Shown one piece after another: positions 8,077 through 16,645 of a DNA stretch of 43,529 nucleotides. The DNA comes from Rhizobiales bacterium 32-66-11 (GTDB lineage Bacteria > Pseudomonadota > Alphaproteobacteria > Rhizobiales > Xanthobacteraceae), in contig NCEH01000014.1 of the NCBI GenBank assembly GCA_002304505.1, positions 1 to 43,529 of the forward strand, in the 5' to 3' direction. Under the pieces are notes generated by a model that was not told the DNA's origin, ran no database searches, and saw only the letters and a program-made list of their open reading frames with translations. Position numbers and translations under genes: made by a program. The first letter of the stretch is position 1, and every line of letters starts with the position of its first letter.

Positions 8077-10263
8077 ATGACATTAACCACTCCCCCCGCG
8101 GCGGGCGGGGTGCCGGTCGCACGCCTGTTGCGACCGCGCTCGATCGCCATCCTCGGGGCCTCTGCCGAACCCGCAACCATCGGTGCGCGGGCGATCGCGG
8201 CCCTCGAACGCTTCGCCTTCGACGGCGATCTCTACCTCATCAATCCCAAACGCGACGCGATCAATGGCCGCCCCTGTCTGCGCAGCGTGGACGACCTGCC
8301 GCTGGACGTCGATGTGGTGATGATGGCCGTGCCGCAGGCCGGCACGCTGGACGCGGTGAGGGCCTGCGCGCGCCGGCGGGTCGGCGCGGCGGTGGTGTTC
8401 ACGTCCGGCTTTTCGGAGACCGGCACGCAGGGCATCCGCGAGCAACAGGAGATGACCGAAATCGCGCATGCCAGCGGCATCGCGCTGCTTGGTCCCAATT
8501 GCTATGGTCTCGTGAATTATACTGACGGGATTCCACTCACGTCCGGGCCGGTGCGCCCGCGCCCGTCGGGCGCGGGAGAGCCCGGGCTCGCTATCGTCTC
8601 CCAGAGCGGCGGCATGATGGGCTGCCTTCTGGAAGCGGCGGAAGCCAAGGGCATCACTCTCACTTATGCCATCTCCACCGGCAATGAGGCGGTGGTGACG
8701 GCCGAGGACTTCCTTGCCGAGATCGTCGATGACGCGCGCACGCGCGTCATCGCCGTTTTCGCCGAGCAGTTGCGCCATCCGCAGCGCTTCCTCGCCCTGG
8801 CCGCGCGGGCGCGGGCGCTCGGCAAGACTATCGTGCTGCTGCACTCCGGGCGCAGCGCGCGGGCTCAGGACGCGGCCAAATCCCACACCGGCGCCATGGC
8901 CTCGGACTTCGCCGCTATGGAAACCTTGGTGGGTCATCAGGCGGTGGTGTTGGTGGACGACATCGAGCAGGTGATCGACACGGCCGAATTCCTGCTGGAC
9001 TTCCCCCAGCGCCCCACTGGTGGGCTCGGTATCATTACTGATTCCGGGGCCTTCAAAGGGCTCGCGCTTGACTTCTGCGAGCGCCATGGGGTCGATGTGC
9101 CGGTGCTCCAGCCCGCCTCCGTGGAGGCGCTGCGTGGTGCGATGCCGACCTTCGCCGATCTCTCCAATCCGCTCGATCTCACCGCCCAGGTGATGCGCGA
9201 CATGCCGGGCATGTATGGTTCCGCCATTCGCGCCCTGGCGGGGGACCCCAACATCGGCTGCATCTTGGTGACGCTGCTGATGGGCGCGCCGCAGGTGGTG
9301 CTGGCCAAGCTGACCGCCACCGCCGAAGCGGCGCGCACCGTGGACGTGCCGGTTGCGCTCCTGATGCTCGGTGGGGATTCGCCGCTGCCAGCGGAAGCCC
9401 ATGAGATCGTCCAACGGGCACGCCTGCCATTCTTCCGCTCGGCCACGCGGGCCATCGGCGCCATCGCCCATCTGTTCCGCCATGGCCGTCGGCTGGAGCG
9501 CTGCGCCAGCTCGGGCACCCCAGCGCCGGGCGCTGCGAACACCCCCCCGCGGTTTGGCCTGCTCGCGGAATATGAAGGCAAGGCCTGGCTGGCCGATGCC
9601 GGAATCCCTATCCCGAAGGGGGGGCTTGCCCGCTCGCCGGAAGAGGCGCTCGAGATCGCTGCCACCATCGGTTATCCGGTGGTGCTGAAAGCCCAGGCGG
9701 CAGAGCTGACCCACAAGAGCGATGTGGGCGGCGTCATCATCGATGTGCGCGGACCCGACGATCTCGACGCCGCCTGGACACGCATGACCCGATCTGTCGC
9801 CGCGGCTTTGCCGGACCTCGCCCTCGACGGCATTCTCATCGAGAAGATGAGCGCGCCCGGCGTGGAATTGGTGCTGGGCGGGCGGCGTGATCCGCACTGG
9901 GGGCCGCTGGTGATGCTCGGCCTCGGCGGCATCTGGATCGAGGTGCTGAAGGATGTGGTGTTCCTGCCGGCCTTGTGCAGTGTCGAAGAGGTGCGCACGG
10001 AACTCCAGCGACTGAAGGGCGCGGCTCTGCTGAATGGCATTCGCGGCGCGCCCGCGGCGGATATCGAGGCGGTGTCGCAAGCGGTGGTGCGGCTTGGCCG
10101 GCTGCTGGCGGAAACGCCCGCCCTTGAGGAAATCGACATTAACCCCCTCATCGCCTTCCCGGCGGGCCAGGGCATCCTTGCCCTCGATGCCGTCGTCGTC
10201 TCTTCCCCTCCTCACGTGCCCAAGGACGAGCCCGAATACGCCGGGCTGGGAGCGACGCCATGA
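8077..10263 (+). CDS. ADP-forming (NDP-forming) acyl-CoA synthetase, FerA-type
   Basis: 728 residues with the full fused architecture of ADP-forming acyl-CoA synthetases. A CoA-binding Rossmann domain is at about 12-110 (RPRSIAILGASAEPATIGARA). Succinyl-CoA-ligase-like domains are at about 165-450 (LAIVSQSGGMMG; phospho-histidine loop KSHTGAMASD with His270). A C-terminal ATP-grasp domain is at about 490-715 (VVLKAQAAELTHKSDVGGV, GVELVLGGRRDPHWGP, EIDINPLIAFP). It converts an acid, ATP and CoA to acyl-CoA, ADP and Pi. The feruloyl-CoA synthetase FerA of Sphingobium SYK-6 belongs to this superfamily and also works with a hydratase/lyase (FerB), so a phenylpropenoate or phenylpropionate substrate is the natural reading. 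It starts 5 bases after the hydratase/lyase stop, and its own stop overlaps the next ATG (ATGA). Confidence 0.88.
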   Translation: MTLTTPPAAGGVPVARLLRPRSIAILGASAEPATIGARAIAALERFAFDGDLYLINPKRDAINGRPCLRSVDDLPLDVDVVMMAVPQAGTLDAVRACARRRVGAAVVFTSGFSETGTQGIREQQEMTEIAHASGIALLGPNCYGLVNYTDGIPLTSGPVRPRPSGAGEPGLAIVSQSGGMMGCLLEAAEAKGITLTYAISTGNEAVVTAEDFLAEIVDDARTRVIAVFAEQLRHPQRFLALAARARALGKTIVLLHSGRSARAQDAAKSHTGAMASDFAAMETLVGHQAVVLVDDIEQVIDTAEFLLDFPQRPTGGLGIITDSGAFKGLALDFCERHGVDVPVLQPASVEALRGAMPTFADLSNPLDLTAQVMRDMPGMYGSAIRALAGDPNIGCILVTLLMGAPQVVLAKLTATAEAARTVDVPVALLMLGGDSPLPAEAHEIVQRARLPFFRSATRAIGAIAHLFRHGRRLERCASSGTPAPGAANTPPRFGLLAEYEGKAWLADAGIPIPKGGLARSPEEALEIAATIGYPVVLKAQAAELTHKSDVGGVIIDVRGPDDLDAAWTRMTRSVAAALPDLALDGILIEKMSAPGVELVLGGRRDPHWGPLVMLGLGGIWIEVLKDVVFLPALCSVEEVRTELQRLKGAALLNGIRGAPAADIEAVSQAVVRLGRLLAETPALEEIDINPLIAFPAGQGILALDAVVVSSPPHVPKDEPEYAGLGATP

Positions 10264-11465
10264 AATTCACCTTGTCTCCAGAGCTCGAAGCCTTCCGTCA
10301 GGACGTGCGGCGCTTCGTGGCCGACAATCTCTCCCCTGCCACCCGCGCCAAGGTGGATGAGGGCCGGCGGCTCGTGAAAGCCGATTATGTGGACTGGTAT
10401 CGTATTCTCCACGCCAAGGGCTGGATCACCCCCGGCTGGCCGGTGGAACATGGCGGTACCGATTGGAGCCCGCTCGAACGCTATATCTTCGAGGAGGAAA
10501 CGGCGCTCGGCGGCGCACCGCCGGTCACCGGCGGCATCAACATGATCGGTCCGGTTCTCATCGCCTTCGGCACGCCGGAGCAGAAGGCTGCCTACCTGCC
10601 CGCCATGCGACGCGGCGACCTGTGGTGGGCCCAGGGGTTCAGCGAGCCGGGATCGGGCTCGGACCTCGCCTCCCTCAGCACGAAGGCGGTGCTGGAAGGC
10701 GACCATTATGTGGTGAACGGGACGAAGATCTGGCAGACCCAGGCCGCCTATGCGGACATGATGTTCGCCCTGGTGCGCACCCGCTTCGAGGGCAAGCCGC
10801 AGGAAGGCATCACCCTGCTGCTCCTCGACATGAAGAGCCCCGGCCTCAGCATCCAGCCCATCCGCACCATCGACGGCGGGCAAGAGCTTTACCAGTGCTT
10901 CTTCGACAATGTCCGGGTACCGATCGAGAACCGGGTTGGCGCGGACAGCAAAGGCTGGACCTATGCCAAGTATCTGCTGGGCTTCGAGCGCCACGGCATC
11001 GCTGGCATCGGCCACGCCAAGCGGCAGATGGTCCGCATCAAGCGCATCGCCGCCGCAGAGCAGGATCGCGGCACGCGGCTCATAGACCAGCCGCGCTGGG
11101 GCGAGCGGATCGCGTTGCTGGAGATCGAGCTGATGGCGCTTGAATGCCTCAGCCTGCGGCTGATCCAGGAGAGCGAGATGATGGGGGCCGGCAAGGGCCC
11201 AGGGGTCGAGGCCTCGATCCTGAAAATCCGTGGCACCGAGCTGCGGCAGGAGATGTTTGAGCTGCTCACCGACCTGACCGGGCCCTATGTGATCCCCTTC
11301 GACGAGGAGGTGATGCGCAGCGGCTGGGGCAATGCGGCGCCGGTGGGCCCGGCCCATGCGGCCACCATTGCTTCCAACTATTTAGATTCTCGCAAGATTT
11401 CCATATACGGCGGCGCCAACGAGATCCAGCGCAACGTGCTGGCGAAATCCATTCTGGGTCTGTGA
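10260..11465 (+). CDS. acyl-CoA dehydrogenase, PimC-like (large-subunit type)
   Basis: 401-residue FAD acyl-CoA dehydrogenase. Conserved parts: WAQGFSEPGSGSDLASLSTKA (FAD/substrate region), VVNGTKIWQTQAAYADMMFALVRT, LLGFERHGIAGIG, and the C-terminal KISIYGGANEIQRNVLAKSILGL. The usual catalytic glutamate of the YEGT motif is replaced by glycine (IYGGAN), as in large subunits of heteromeric acyl-CoA dehydrogenases (PimC/FadE-pair type). It starts inside the preceding stop codon (ATGA) and is followed after 10 bases by a second, smaller dehydrogenase, so the two probably form an alpha/beta enzyme. In this operon the likely reaction is introduction of the 2,3-double bond into an arylpropionyl-CoA, giving the substrate for the hydratase/lyase. 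Confidence 0.88.
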   Translation: MKFTLSPELEAFRQDVRRFVADNLSPATRAKVDEGRRLVKADYVDWYRILHAKGWITPGWPVEHGGTDWSPLERYIFEEETALGGAPPVTGGINMIGPVLIAFGTPEQKAAYLPAMRRGDLWWAQGFSEPGSGSDLASLSTKAVLEGDHYVVNGTKIWQTQAAYADMMFALVRTRFEGKPQEGITLLLLDMKSPGLSIQPIRTIDGGQELYQCFFDNVRVPIENRVGADSKGWTYAKYLLGFERHGIAGIGHAKRQMVRIKRIAAAEQDRGTRLIDQPRWGERIALLEIELMALECLSLRLIQESEMMGAGKGPGVEASILKIRGTELRQEMFELLTDLTGPYVIPFDEEVMRSGWGNAAPVGPAHAATIASNYLDSRKISIYGGANEIQRNVLAKSILGL

Positions 11466-11475
11466 GGGGGCGGTT

Positions 11476-12612
11476 ATGGATTTCATTTTGAACGAGGAAC
11501 AGATGTTGTTGCGCGACATGGCGGCCCGCTTCGCGGCCGATGCCCGCGCCCGCCAGGAGAAGACGCCGGAAGAGCCGGGCCGCCGCTGGAGCCGCTTCGC
11601 CGAGCTGGGGCTGCTCGGTCTCACCCTGGGGGAGGCCCACGGCGGCCTCGGCGGCGGCGGCGTGGAAACCATGATCGTCGCCGAGGAGATGGGGCGCCAG
11701 TTGCTCACGGAGCCATTCGTGCCGGCAGTGGCGATGGTGAGCCCGCTGATTGGCGAGCTGGGCAGCAAGGACCACCACGAGCAGATACTGCCCCGGCTGG
11801 CCGCTGGCGAAGTCCTTGTGGTGCCCGCCTTCCTGGAACCTGAGGCCCGCTACGACCTCGCGCAGGTGGCGACCATCGCCCGCGCCGACGGCGACCAAGT
11901 GAGGATCACTGGCCGCAAGGCGGTGGTTCTCAACGCGCCGCAGGCCGACCTGCTGCTGGTGAGCACCCGTAGTGCGGGTGCAACAGGCGCTATGGAGGGC
12001 ATTTCCCTTTATCTGGTGCCCTGCCAAGCACCTGGCGTCAGCCTGCGGGCCATCACCACCCTCGACGGGCGCCCGGCTGCAGAGGTGAACTTCGACGCGG
12101 TGGCGGTCGCGGCCACCTCGCGCCTCGGCTCCGCCGGGACGGCGCTTCCGGCGATAGAGCGAGCGGTGGATCGCGGGATTGCCGCTCTTGCCGGCGAGGC
12201 TGTGGGCGCCATGGCGGCGCTGCTCGACCTGACAGCCGAATACCTGCGCACCCGCAAGCAGTTCGGCGCGCCCATCGGCAAGTTCCAGGCGCTCCAGCAT
12301 AAGCTGGTCGACATGAGGGTGGCGCTGGAGCTCGCCCGTTCCGTCGCCGCGGCGGCGGCCATGGCCGTGGATATTCCCGATGCGGAGCTGCGGCGGCGGT
12401 TCATTTCCGCCGCCAAGGTGCAGGTGACCCGCAGCGGCCGCTTGATCGGCCAAGCGGCGATCCAGCTTCATGGCGCCATGGGCATGACTGAGGAATATGG
12501 CGCGGGACGCTATCTGAAACGGCTGGTGGTGATCGGCGCGCTTTATGGCGATTTCGCACATCACTTGGAACGCTTCGCCGCCACCGCGGAACCTGCCGGC
12601 TTGCCGAACTGA
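11476..12612 (+). CDS. acyl-CoA dehydrogenase, PimD-like (small-subunit type)
   Basis: 378 residues, a divergent acyl-CoA dehydrogenase: MDFILNEEQMLLRDMAARFAAD at the N-terminus, a weakly conserved middle domain, then YLRTRKQFGAPIGKFQALQHKLVDM (typical helix of the C-terminal domain) and AIQLHGAMGMTEEYGAGRYLKRL. Proteins of this type pair with a neighbouring larger dehydrogenase as the second subunit of a heteromeric flavoenzyme (PimCD, steroid-degrading FadE pairs). ATG 11476 follows GAGGGGGCGG (11465-11474). It is last in the tightly packed 7217-12612 operon; a hairpin follows 5 bases after the stop. Electron transfer would go through ETF, whose genes are not in this window. Confidence 0.86.
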   Translation: MDFILNEEQMLLRDMAARFAADARARQEKTPEEPGRRWSRFAELGLLGLTLGEAHGGLGGGGVETMIVAEEMGRQLLTEPFVPAVAMVSPLIGELGSKDHHEQILPRLAAGEVLVVPAFLEPEARYDLAQVATIARADGDQVRITGRKAVVLNAPQADLLLVSTRSAGATGAMEGISLYLVPCQAPGVSLRAITTLDGRPAAEVNFDAVAVAATSRLGSAGTALPAIERAVDRGIAALAGEAVGAMAALLDLTAEYLRTRKQFGAPIGKFQALQHKLVDMRVALELARSVAAAAAMAVDIPDAELRRRFISAAKVQVTRSGRLIGQAAIQLHGAMGMTEEYGAGRYLKRLVVIGALYGDFAHHLERFAATAEPAGLPN

Positions 12613-12617
12613 AGAGG

Positions 12618-12641
12618 GGGGCGGAGCACCTGCTCCGCCCC
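12618..12641 (+). terminator. perfect hairpin after the acyl-CoA dehydrogenase pair
   Basis: GGGGCGGAGCA, loop CC, TGCTCCGCCCC: an 11-bp stem 5 bases after the stop codon. No T-run follows, so it may give partial termination before the transporter gene at 12721 or protect the mRNA end. Confidence 0.5.
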
Positions 12642-12720
12642 GCCCACCAACCAAGGCTGGGATCGCGGGCCTGGGGCCTGCCAGTGTCGGCGACACTCGT
12701 GGGCTTCAAGGGGACGCAGC

Positions 12721-13902
12721 GTGGGTCACGTCAAGCCGCCAAGCCTCTTCCTCCTGGCCGGCATGGCCGCCCTGGGGCCGCTAGCCCTCAATTTCTTTGT
12801 GCCCGCTTTGCCTGCGGTGGCGGCGCAATTCGCCGTCACGCCGTCCGCCGCGCAATGGACGCTGACCCTTTATTTCATCGGCATCAGTTTCGGCCAGATC
12901 ATTCACGGTCCGCTTTCCGACGCCATCGGCCGGCGTCCAGTGGTGCTGGGCGGCCTCGCCCTCTACGCGCTCGCCTCGTTCGCCTGCTATTTCGCCGCCA
13001 CCCTCGAACTGCTACTCGTCGCCCGCTTCATGCAGGCGCTGGGGGGCTGCGTCGGTATGGTGATGTCGCGTGCCGTCTTGCAGGACGTGTTCCAGCGCGA
13101 GCGCTTCGCCGCTGCCCTTTCCACTGTTGTGATGGTTTCGGCGGTGGCGCCGATGCTGGCGCCGGCGGTGGGCGGCTTCGTCACCGAATGGCTGGGCTGG
13201 CGCAGCGTGTTCCTGCTGCTCGGGAGTGGTGCGGTGGTGCTGCTCGGCGCCTGCCTGCAGGCGTTGTCCGAGACCCATCTGAACCGCAATCCGCTGACCC
13301 TGCTCTCCATGGCGAGCGCGTATCTCACCGCGGCGCGTCATCGCCGCTTCATGGTGAATGCGACCGCTGCCGCGCTGTTTCCCGCCACCAATTTCACCTT
13401 CATGGCGGCGGGGCCCTTCCTGGTGGTGGAATTGCTGAAGGGCACGCCGAGCACCTACGGCGCCATGGCCATGACCGCGCCATTCGGCTTTATCCTGGGC
13501 AATGCCGTGGCGCGACGCGTGCTGCTGCGCGTAGACCACCGGCGCATAATGCTGGTCGCCGCGGGCGTCAGCCTCGCCGGTCTCGCACTTCAACTTGCGC
13601 TGGTCAGCCTGTTGCCGCTCACCCTTGCCGGGCTGTTCCTGCCGCTACTGGTCATCGCGTTCGGCCACGGCCTGGGCCTCGCCTGCGCCACCGGGCTTGC
13701 CATGGCGCAGCTTCCGGACTTGCGGGGCACCGCCTCGGCCTCCATCGGCTTCCTGCAGATGGGGATCGGGGCCGTGGCCTCCATCGCCGGGAGTATGGTG
13801 GTGCCGCACGGCGCCGCCGCGACGGTACTGACCATGTTAGCCATCCAGGGTTTTGACCTCGTCCTGCTCATTCTCGGCGGCCACTTCGATCGCCGAGAAT
13901 AA
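12721..13902 (+). CDS. Bcr/CflA family drug-resistance-type MFS transporter
   Basis: 393 residues with about 12 membrane segments. MFS motif A between segments 2 and 3 reads GPLSDAIGRRPVVLGG, and the Bcr/CflA N-terminal pattern ALNFFVPALPAVAAQF...WTLTLYFIGISFGQ is clear. It is a proton-coupled efflux transporter of the inner membrane. The start is GTG 12721 with AAGGGG at 12708-12713; no suitable ATG lies near. The gene lies between catabolic CoA-enzyme genes on the same strand, so it more likely exports a toxic intermediate (phenolic acid or aldehyde) or a CoA-pathway overflow product than an antibiotic. It is 108 bases after the dehydrogenase pair and 45 bases before the AMP-forming ligase. 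Confidence 0.88.
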   Translation: MGHVKPPSLFLLAGMAALGPLALNFFVPALPAVAAQFAVTPSAAQWTLTLYFIGISFGQIIHGPLSDAIGRRPVVLGGLALYALASFACYFAATLELLLVARFMQALGGCVGMVMSRAVLQDVFQRERFAAALSTVVMVSAVAPMLAPAVGGFVTEWLGWRSVFLLLGSGAVVLLGACLQALSETHLNRNPLTLLSMASAYLTAARHRRFMVNATAAALFPATNFTFMAAGPFLVVELLKGTPSTYGAMAMTAPFGFILGNAVARRVLLRVDHRRIMLVAAGVSLAGLALQLALVSLLPLTLAGLFLPLLVIAFGHGLGLACATGLAMAQLPDLRGTASASIGFLQMGIGAVASIAGSMVVPHGAAATVLTMLAIQGFDLVLLILGGHFDRRE

Positions 13903-13947
13903 ACCGCAATATATTCCAACGATAACGAAAAAGATGGGAGGAAACGC

Positions 13948-15522
13948 ATGTACACGATCGGCGATCTCTCGCGGATGAACGCCCTCCGCTGCCCGCAGAA
14001 AATCGCCATTCGCCTCGCCGACGACGCGCTGACCTATCTTGATCTCGACTCCGTTTCCAATCGCCTGGCGCACCGGCTCGCGGGCGAGGGCATCGCGGGA
14101 GGGGATCGCGTCGCACTGCTTGCGTTCAATTGCCCGGAGTTCGCCTTGGTGACGCAGGCGGTGGCGAAGCTGGGGGCTATCTTGGTTCCCATCAATGTGC
14201 GGCTGGCGGCGCAGGAAATGCGCGATCTCATATCCCATTGCATGCCCAGGCTGCTGTTCGTGGAAGCGCCCTTCCTGGATGATGCGCGCGTCGCCTGCAC
14301 GGGCCTTGCCGCTCCACCCGCGCTGGTGACCTTGCGCGCTACGGGTCCCACCGGCCTTCCGGACCTGCGCGGGCTGACGCAGGGGGCGCCCGACATTTTC
14401 GAAGGCCCGCCTGTGGACCCGGGGAGTTGCGCCGCGATCATGTACACGTCGGGGACCACCGGCCGCGCTAAGGGGGTGATGATTTCCCATGAGAAGTACC
14501 TGCGCATCTTCACTGCTTTTGGCATCGAGATGGAGGTGCGGGAGCCGGATGTAATACAGCTTGCAGTGCCGCTGTTCCATAATGGCGGATTCGCATCGGT
14601 CCTCGGCCCGGCGCTGATGGTGGGGGCGAGCGTGGTGTGCCATCGCGGACCCTTTGACCCGCGCACGGTGCTGGAGGACATCGCTCACTATCGGGTCACC
14701 CTCACCCACTGGGTGCCCACCATGCTCTCCATCCTGCTGCCAGTGCTGGAAGAGGGCGGGCGCGATCTGTCCTCGCTGCGTGTCGTGCATTATGGCGCCA
14801 TGCCCATCTCCGCCGAGTTGCTCGCGCGCGTGCGCCGGGCGCTGCCGCACGTCTCCTTCTTCCAGGGCTATGGCACCACCGATGCCGGGCTGATCGCCTG
14901 CCTACGCCCCGAGCATATGGGCGCCCACCCGCACGCCACGGGTCGCCCGGTATTCAACACCTTGAGCCGGATCGTAGGCGACACCGGCCGCGACGTGGCC
15001 GAGGGCGAGGTGGGCGAAGTGATCGTCCATGCCGGCACCAGCGGCATGATGGGCTATTGGGCCGACGAACCGGCGACCGGCGCCGCCATCCGCGATGGCT
15101 GGATCCACACAGGGGACATCGCCCGGCGCGACACGGACGGTTTTTTCACCTTGGTGGAGCGGATGAACTTCCTCATCATCTCCGGCGGCGAAAACATCTT
15201 CCCGCGCGAGGTGGAGGAGGTGCTCTCCACCCATCCTGGCATCGCCGAGGTGGCCGTGTTCGGGGTGAAGGACGAGACATTCGGCGAGGCGGTGTGCGCC
15301 GCCCTGGTGCCGGCCGTCCCGGTGCCGCCAACCCTCGAGGAACTGCGCGCCTGGTGCGACGGGCGGATCGCCCGCTACAAGCTGCCGCGCCACATGCTGA
15401 TGCTGCCGGCGCTGCCACGCACCGCTTTGGGCAAAATCGCCAAGGGCGCGCTGATGGACCTGTTCCGCCGCCAACAAAACGGCACCGACCCGGAAAACGC
15501 GGCCCCCCGCGCCGAACCCTGA
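13948..15522 (+). CDS. AMP-forming acyl-CoA synthetase/ligase
   Basis: 524-residue ANL-superfamily enzyme that makes acyl-CoA, AMP and PPi from a carboxylic acid. P-loop: MYTSGTTGRAKGVMISH (about 168-184). A5-type motif: FFQGYGTTDAG. Hinge region: GWIHTGDIARRDTDGFFTLVERMNFLIISGGENIFPREVEEVL (about 388-430). C-terminal catalytic lysine: TALGKIAKGAL. ATG 13948 has a clear GGGAGGAAACGC ribosome site. The 10-base string CCAACGATAA at 13916-13925 recurs upstream of the gentisate dioxygenase gene. It is the second acid-activating enzyme of the cluster, so a different acid (or a shortened intermediate) may be its substrate. The final codons form one arm of a hairpin shared with the convergent racemase gene. 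Confidence 0.88.
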   Translation: MYTIGDLSRMNALRCPQKIAIRLADDALTYLDLDSVSNRLAHRLAGEGIAGGDRVALLAFNCPEFALVTQAVAKLGAILVPINVRLAAQEMRDLISHCMPRLLFVEAPFLDDARVACTGLAAPPALVTLRATGPTGLPDLRGLTQGAPDIFEGPPVDPGSCAAIMYTSGTTGRAKGVMISHEKYLRIFTAFGIEMEVREPDVIQLAVPLFHNGGFASVLGPALMVGASVVCHRGPFDPRTVLEDIAHYRVTLTHWVPTMLSILLPVLEEGGRDLSSLRVVHYGAMPISAELLARVRRALPHVSFFQGYGTTDAGLIACLRPEHMGAHPHATGRPVFNTLSRIVGDTGRDVAEGEVGEVIVHAGTSGMMGYWADEPATGAAIRDGWIHTGDIARRDTDGFFTLVERMNFLIISGGENIFPREVEEVLSTHPGIAEVAVFGVKDETFGEAVCAALVPAVPVPPTLEELRAWCDGRIARYKLPRHMLMLPALPRTALGKIAKGALMDLFRRQQNGTDPENAAPRAEP

Positions 15523-15535
15523 GCGGGGGGCCGCG
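15498..15535 (-). terminator. bidirectional hairpin between convergent ligase and racemase genes
   Basis: CGCGGCCCCCCGC / GCGGGGGGCCGCG, a perfect 13-bp stem around a 12-base loop. Read on the minus strand it is followed by GTTTTCC, giving an intrinsic terminator for the operon ending at 15543. The left arm lies inside the last codons of the plus-strand ligase, whose stop (15520-15522) is in the loop. Confidence 0.7.
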
Positions 15536-15542
15536 CCTCGGC

Positions 15543-16631
15543 TCAGCCCACCCCCCAGCGGCCGAGCAGATCGGCGGGATCGACGATGGCCGGCGCCATC
15601 GTCGGCTTCGAGAAGCGCGGCGCGGCAGCGGGACGCACCACGCCATCCACGCGCTCGAACAGCCCCCGAGCGACGGCATGGGGATCAGCCGGCGCCTCGG
15701 CCATGTCGAGCACCGGCGACACACAGGAATCCGTGCCGGCCAGCAGGCGCACCCATTCATCGCGGCCGCGTGTCTCGAAGGCGGCCGCGAGGGCGGCCCG
15801 CACCCTCGCCCAGTCCTTGCGGCTGTCGACGATGTTCGCCCACTCCCGATCCAGGCCAATTCCTTCCAGCAGCGCCAGGCGGAACTTCATCTCCGCCGCC
15901 GCCACCGCCAGCCAGCGCCCGTCACCGGCCTGGTAGACGCCGTAAAACGGGAAGCCGCCATCGGCCTCGTTGCTGCCGCGCTCTAGACGCCACAGGCCGG
16001 CTTGGTGGAGTCCGAAGAGAAAGGTCATGAGATGGGCGGCGCCGTCCACCATGGCCGCATCCACCACCTGGCCCTCGCCGCTGGCGCGGGCAGCAAGCAG
16101 AGCCGAAACCACGCCGAAGCATAGATACAGCCCGCCAGCGAAATCACCCACCAGGTTCAGCGGTGGCACCGGCGGCCCGCCTTGCGCGCCGATGGCGGCG
16201 AGCGCGCCCGTGATGGCGATATAGTTGATGTCGTGCCCGGCCTCCTGGGCATAGGGGCCGTTCTGCCCCCAGCCCGTCACGCGGCCATAGACGAGCCGGG
16301 GAACGCGCGCATGCACCGCCTCTGGCCCCAGCCCCAAGCGCTCCATGACGCCCGGGCGGTAGCCCTCAATCAGCGCATCCGCTTGTGCGAGGATCTCGAA
16401 GATCCGCGCCTTGCCGGCTTCGCTCTTCATGTCGAGGGCGAGCCGGGTCTTGCCGGTGTTGAGCAAATCGAACCGCTCGGGGATGGGCAGGTAATTGGCA
16501 TGCCCTTCGCGCTCGATGCGCAGCACCTCGGCGCCCATCTGCGCCAGCAGCATCCCGGCAAACGGACAGGGGCCGATGCCGGCGAACTCCACCACCCGCA
16601 CGCCGGCGAGGGGACCTTTGCCTTCGCTCAT
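15543..16631 (-). CDS. alpha-methylacyl-CoA racemase-like CoA-transferase family III protein
   Basis: 362 residues. Although in the CaiB/BaiF superfamily, it matches alpha-methylacyl-CoA racemases (AMACR/MCR). It begins GPLAGVRVVEFAGIGPCPFAGMLLAQMGAEVLRIE, has TGWGQNGPYAQEAGHDINYIAITGAL with the catalytic His at 133, and PPLNLVGDFAGG with the catalytic Asp at 163. The His-Asp spacing of 30 equals that of the Mycobacterium enzyme (126/156). It epimerises 2-methylacyl-CoAs so that a stereospecific dehydrogenase can act. ATG 16631 is preferred (AAAGGG ahead); a GTG at 16649 overlapping the upstream stop (GTGA) would add six residues. Last gene of the operon 19099-15543. A racemase here implies that some substrate of the cluster carries a 2-methyl branch, or that the protein has a changed role. 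Confidence 0.85.
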   Translation of the reverse strand: MSEGKGPLAGVRVVEFAGIGPCPFAGMLLAQMGAEVLRIEREGHANYLPIPERFDLLNTGKTRLALDMKSEAGKARIFEILAQADALIEGYRPGVMERLGLGPEAVHARVPRLVYGRVTGWGQNGPYAQEAGHDINYIAITGALAAIGAQGGPPVPPLNLVGDFAGGLYLCFGVVSALLAARASGEGQVVDAAMVDGAAHLMTFLFGLHQAGLWRLERGSNEADGGFPFYGVYQAGDGRWLAVAAAEMKFRLALLEGIGLDREWANIVDSRKDWARVRAALAAAFETRGRDEWVRLLAGTDSCVSPVLDMAEAPADPHAVARGLFERVDGVVRPAAAPRFSKPTMAPAIVDPADLLGRWGVG

Positions 16632-16645
16632 CTGTCCGCCCTTTC

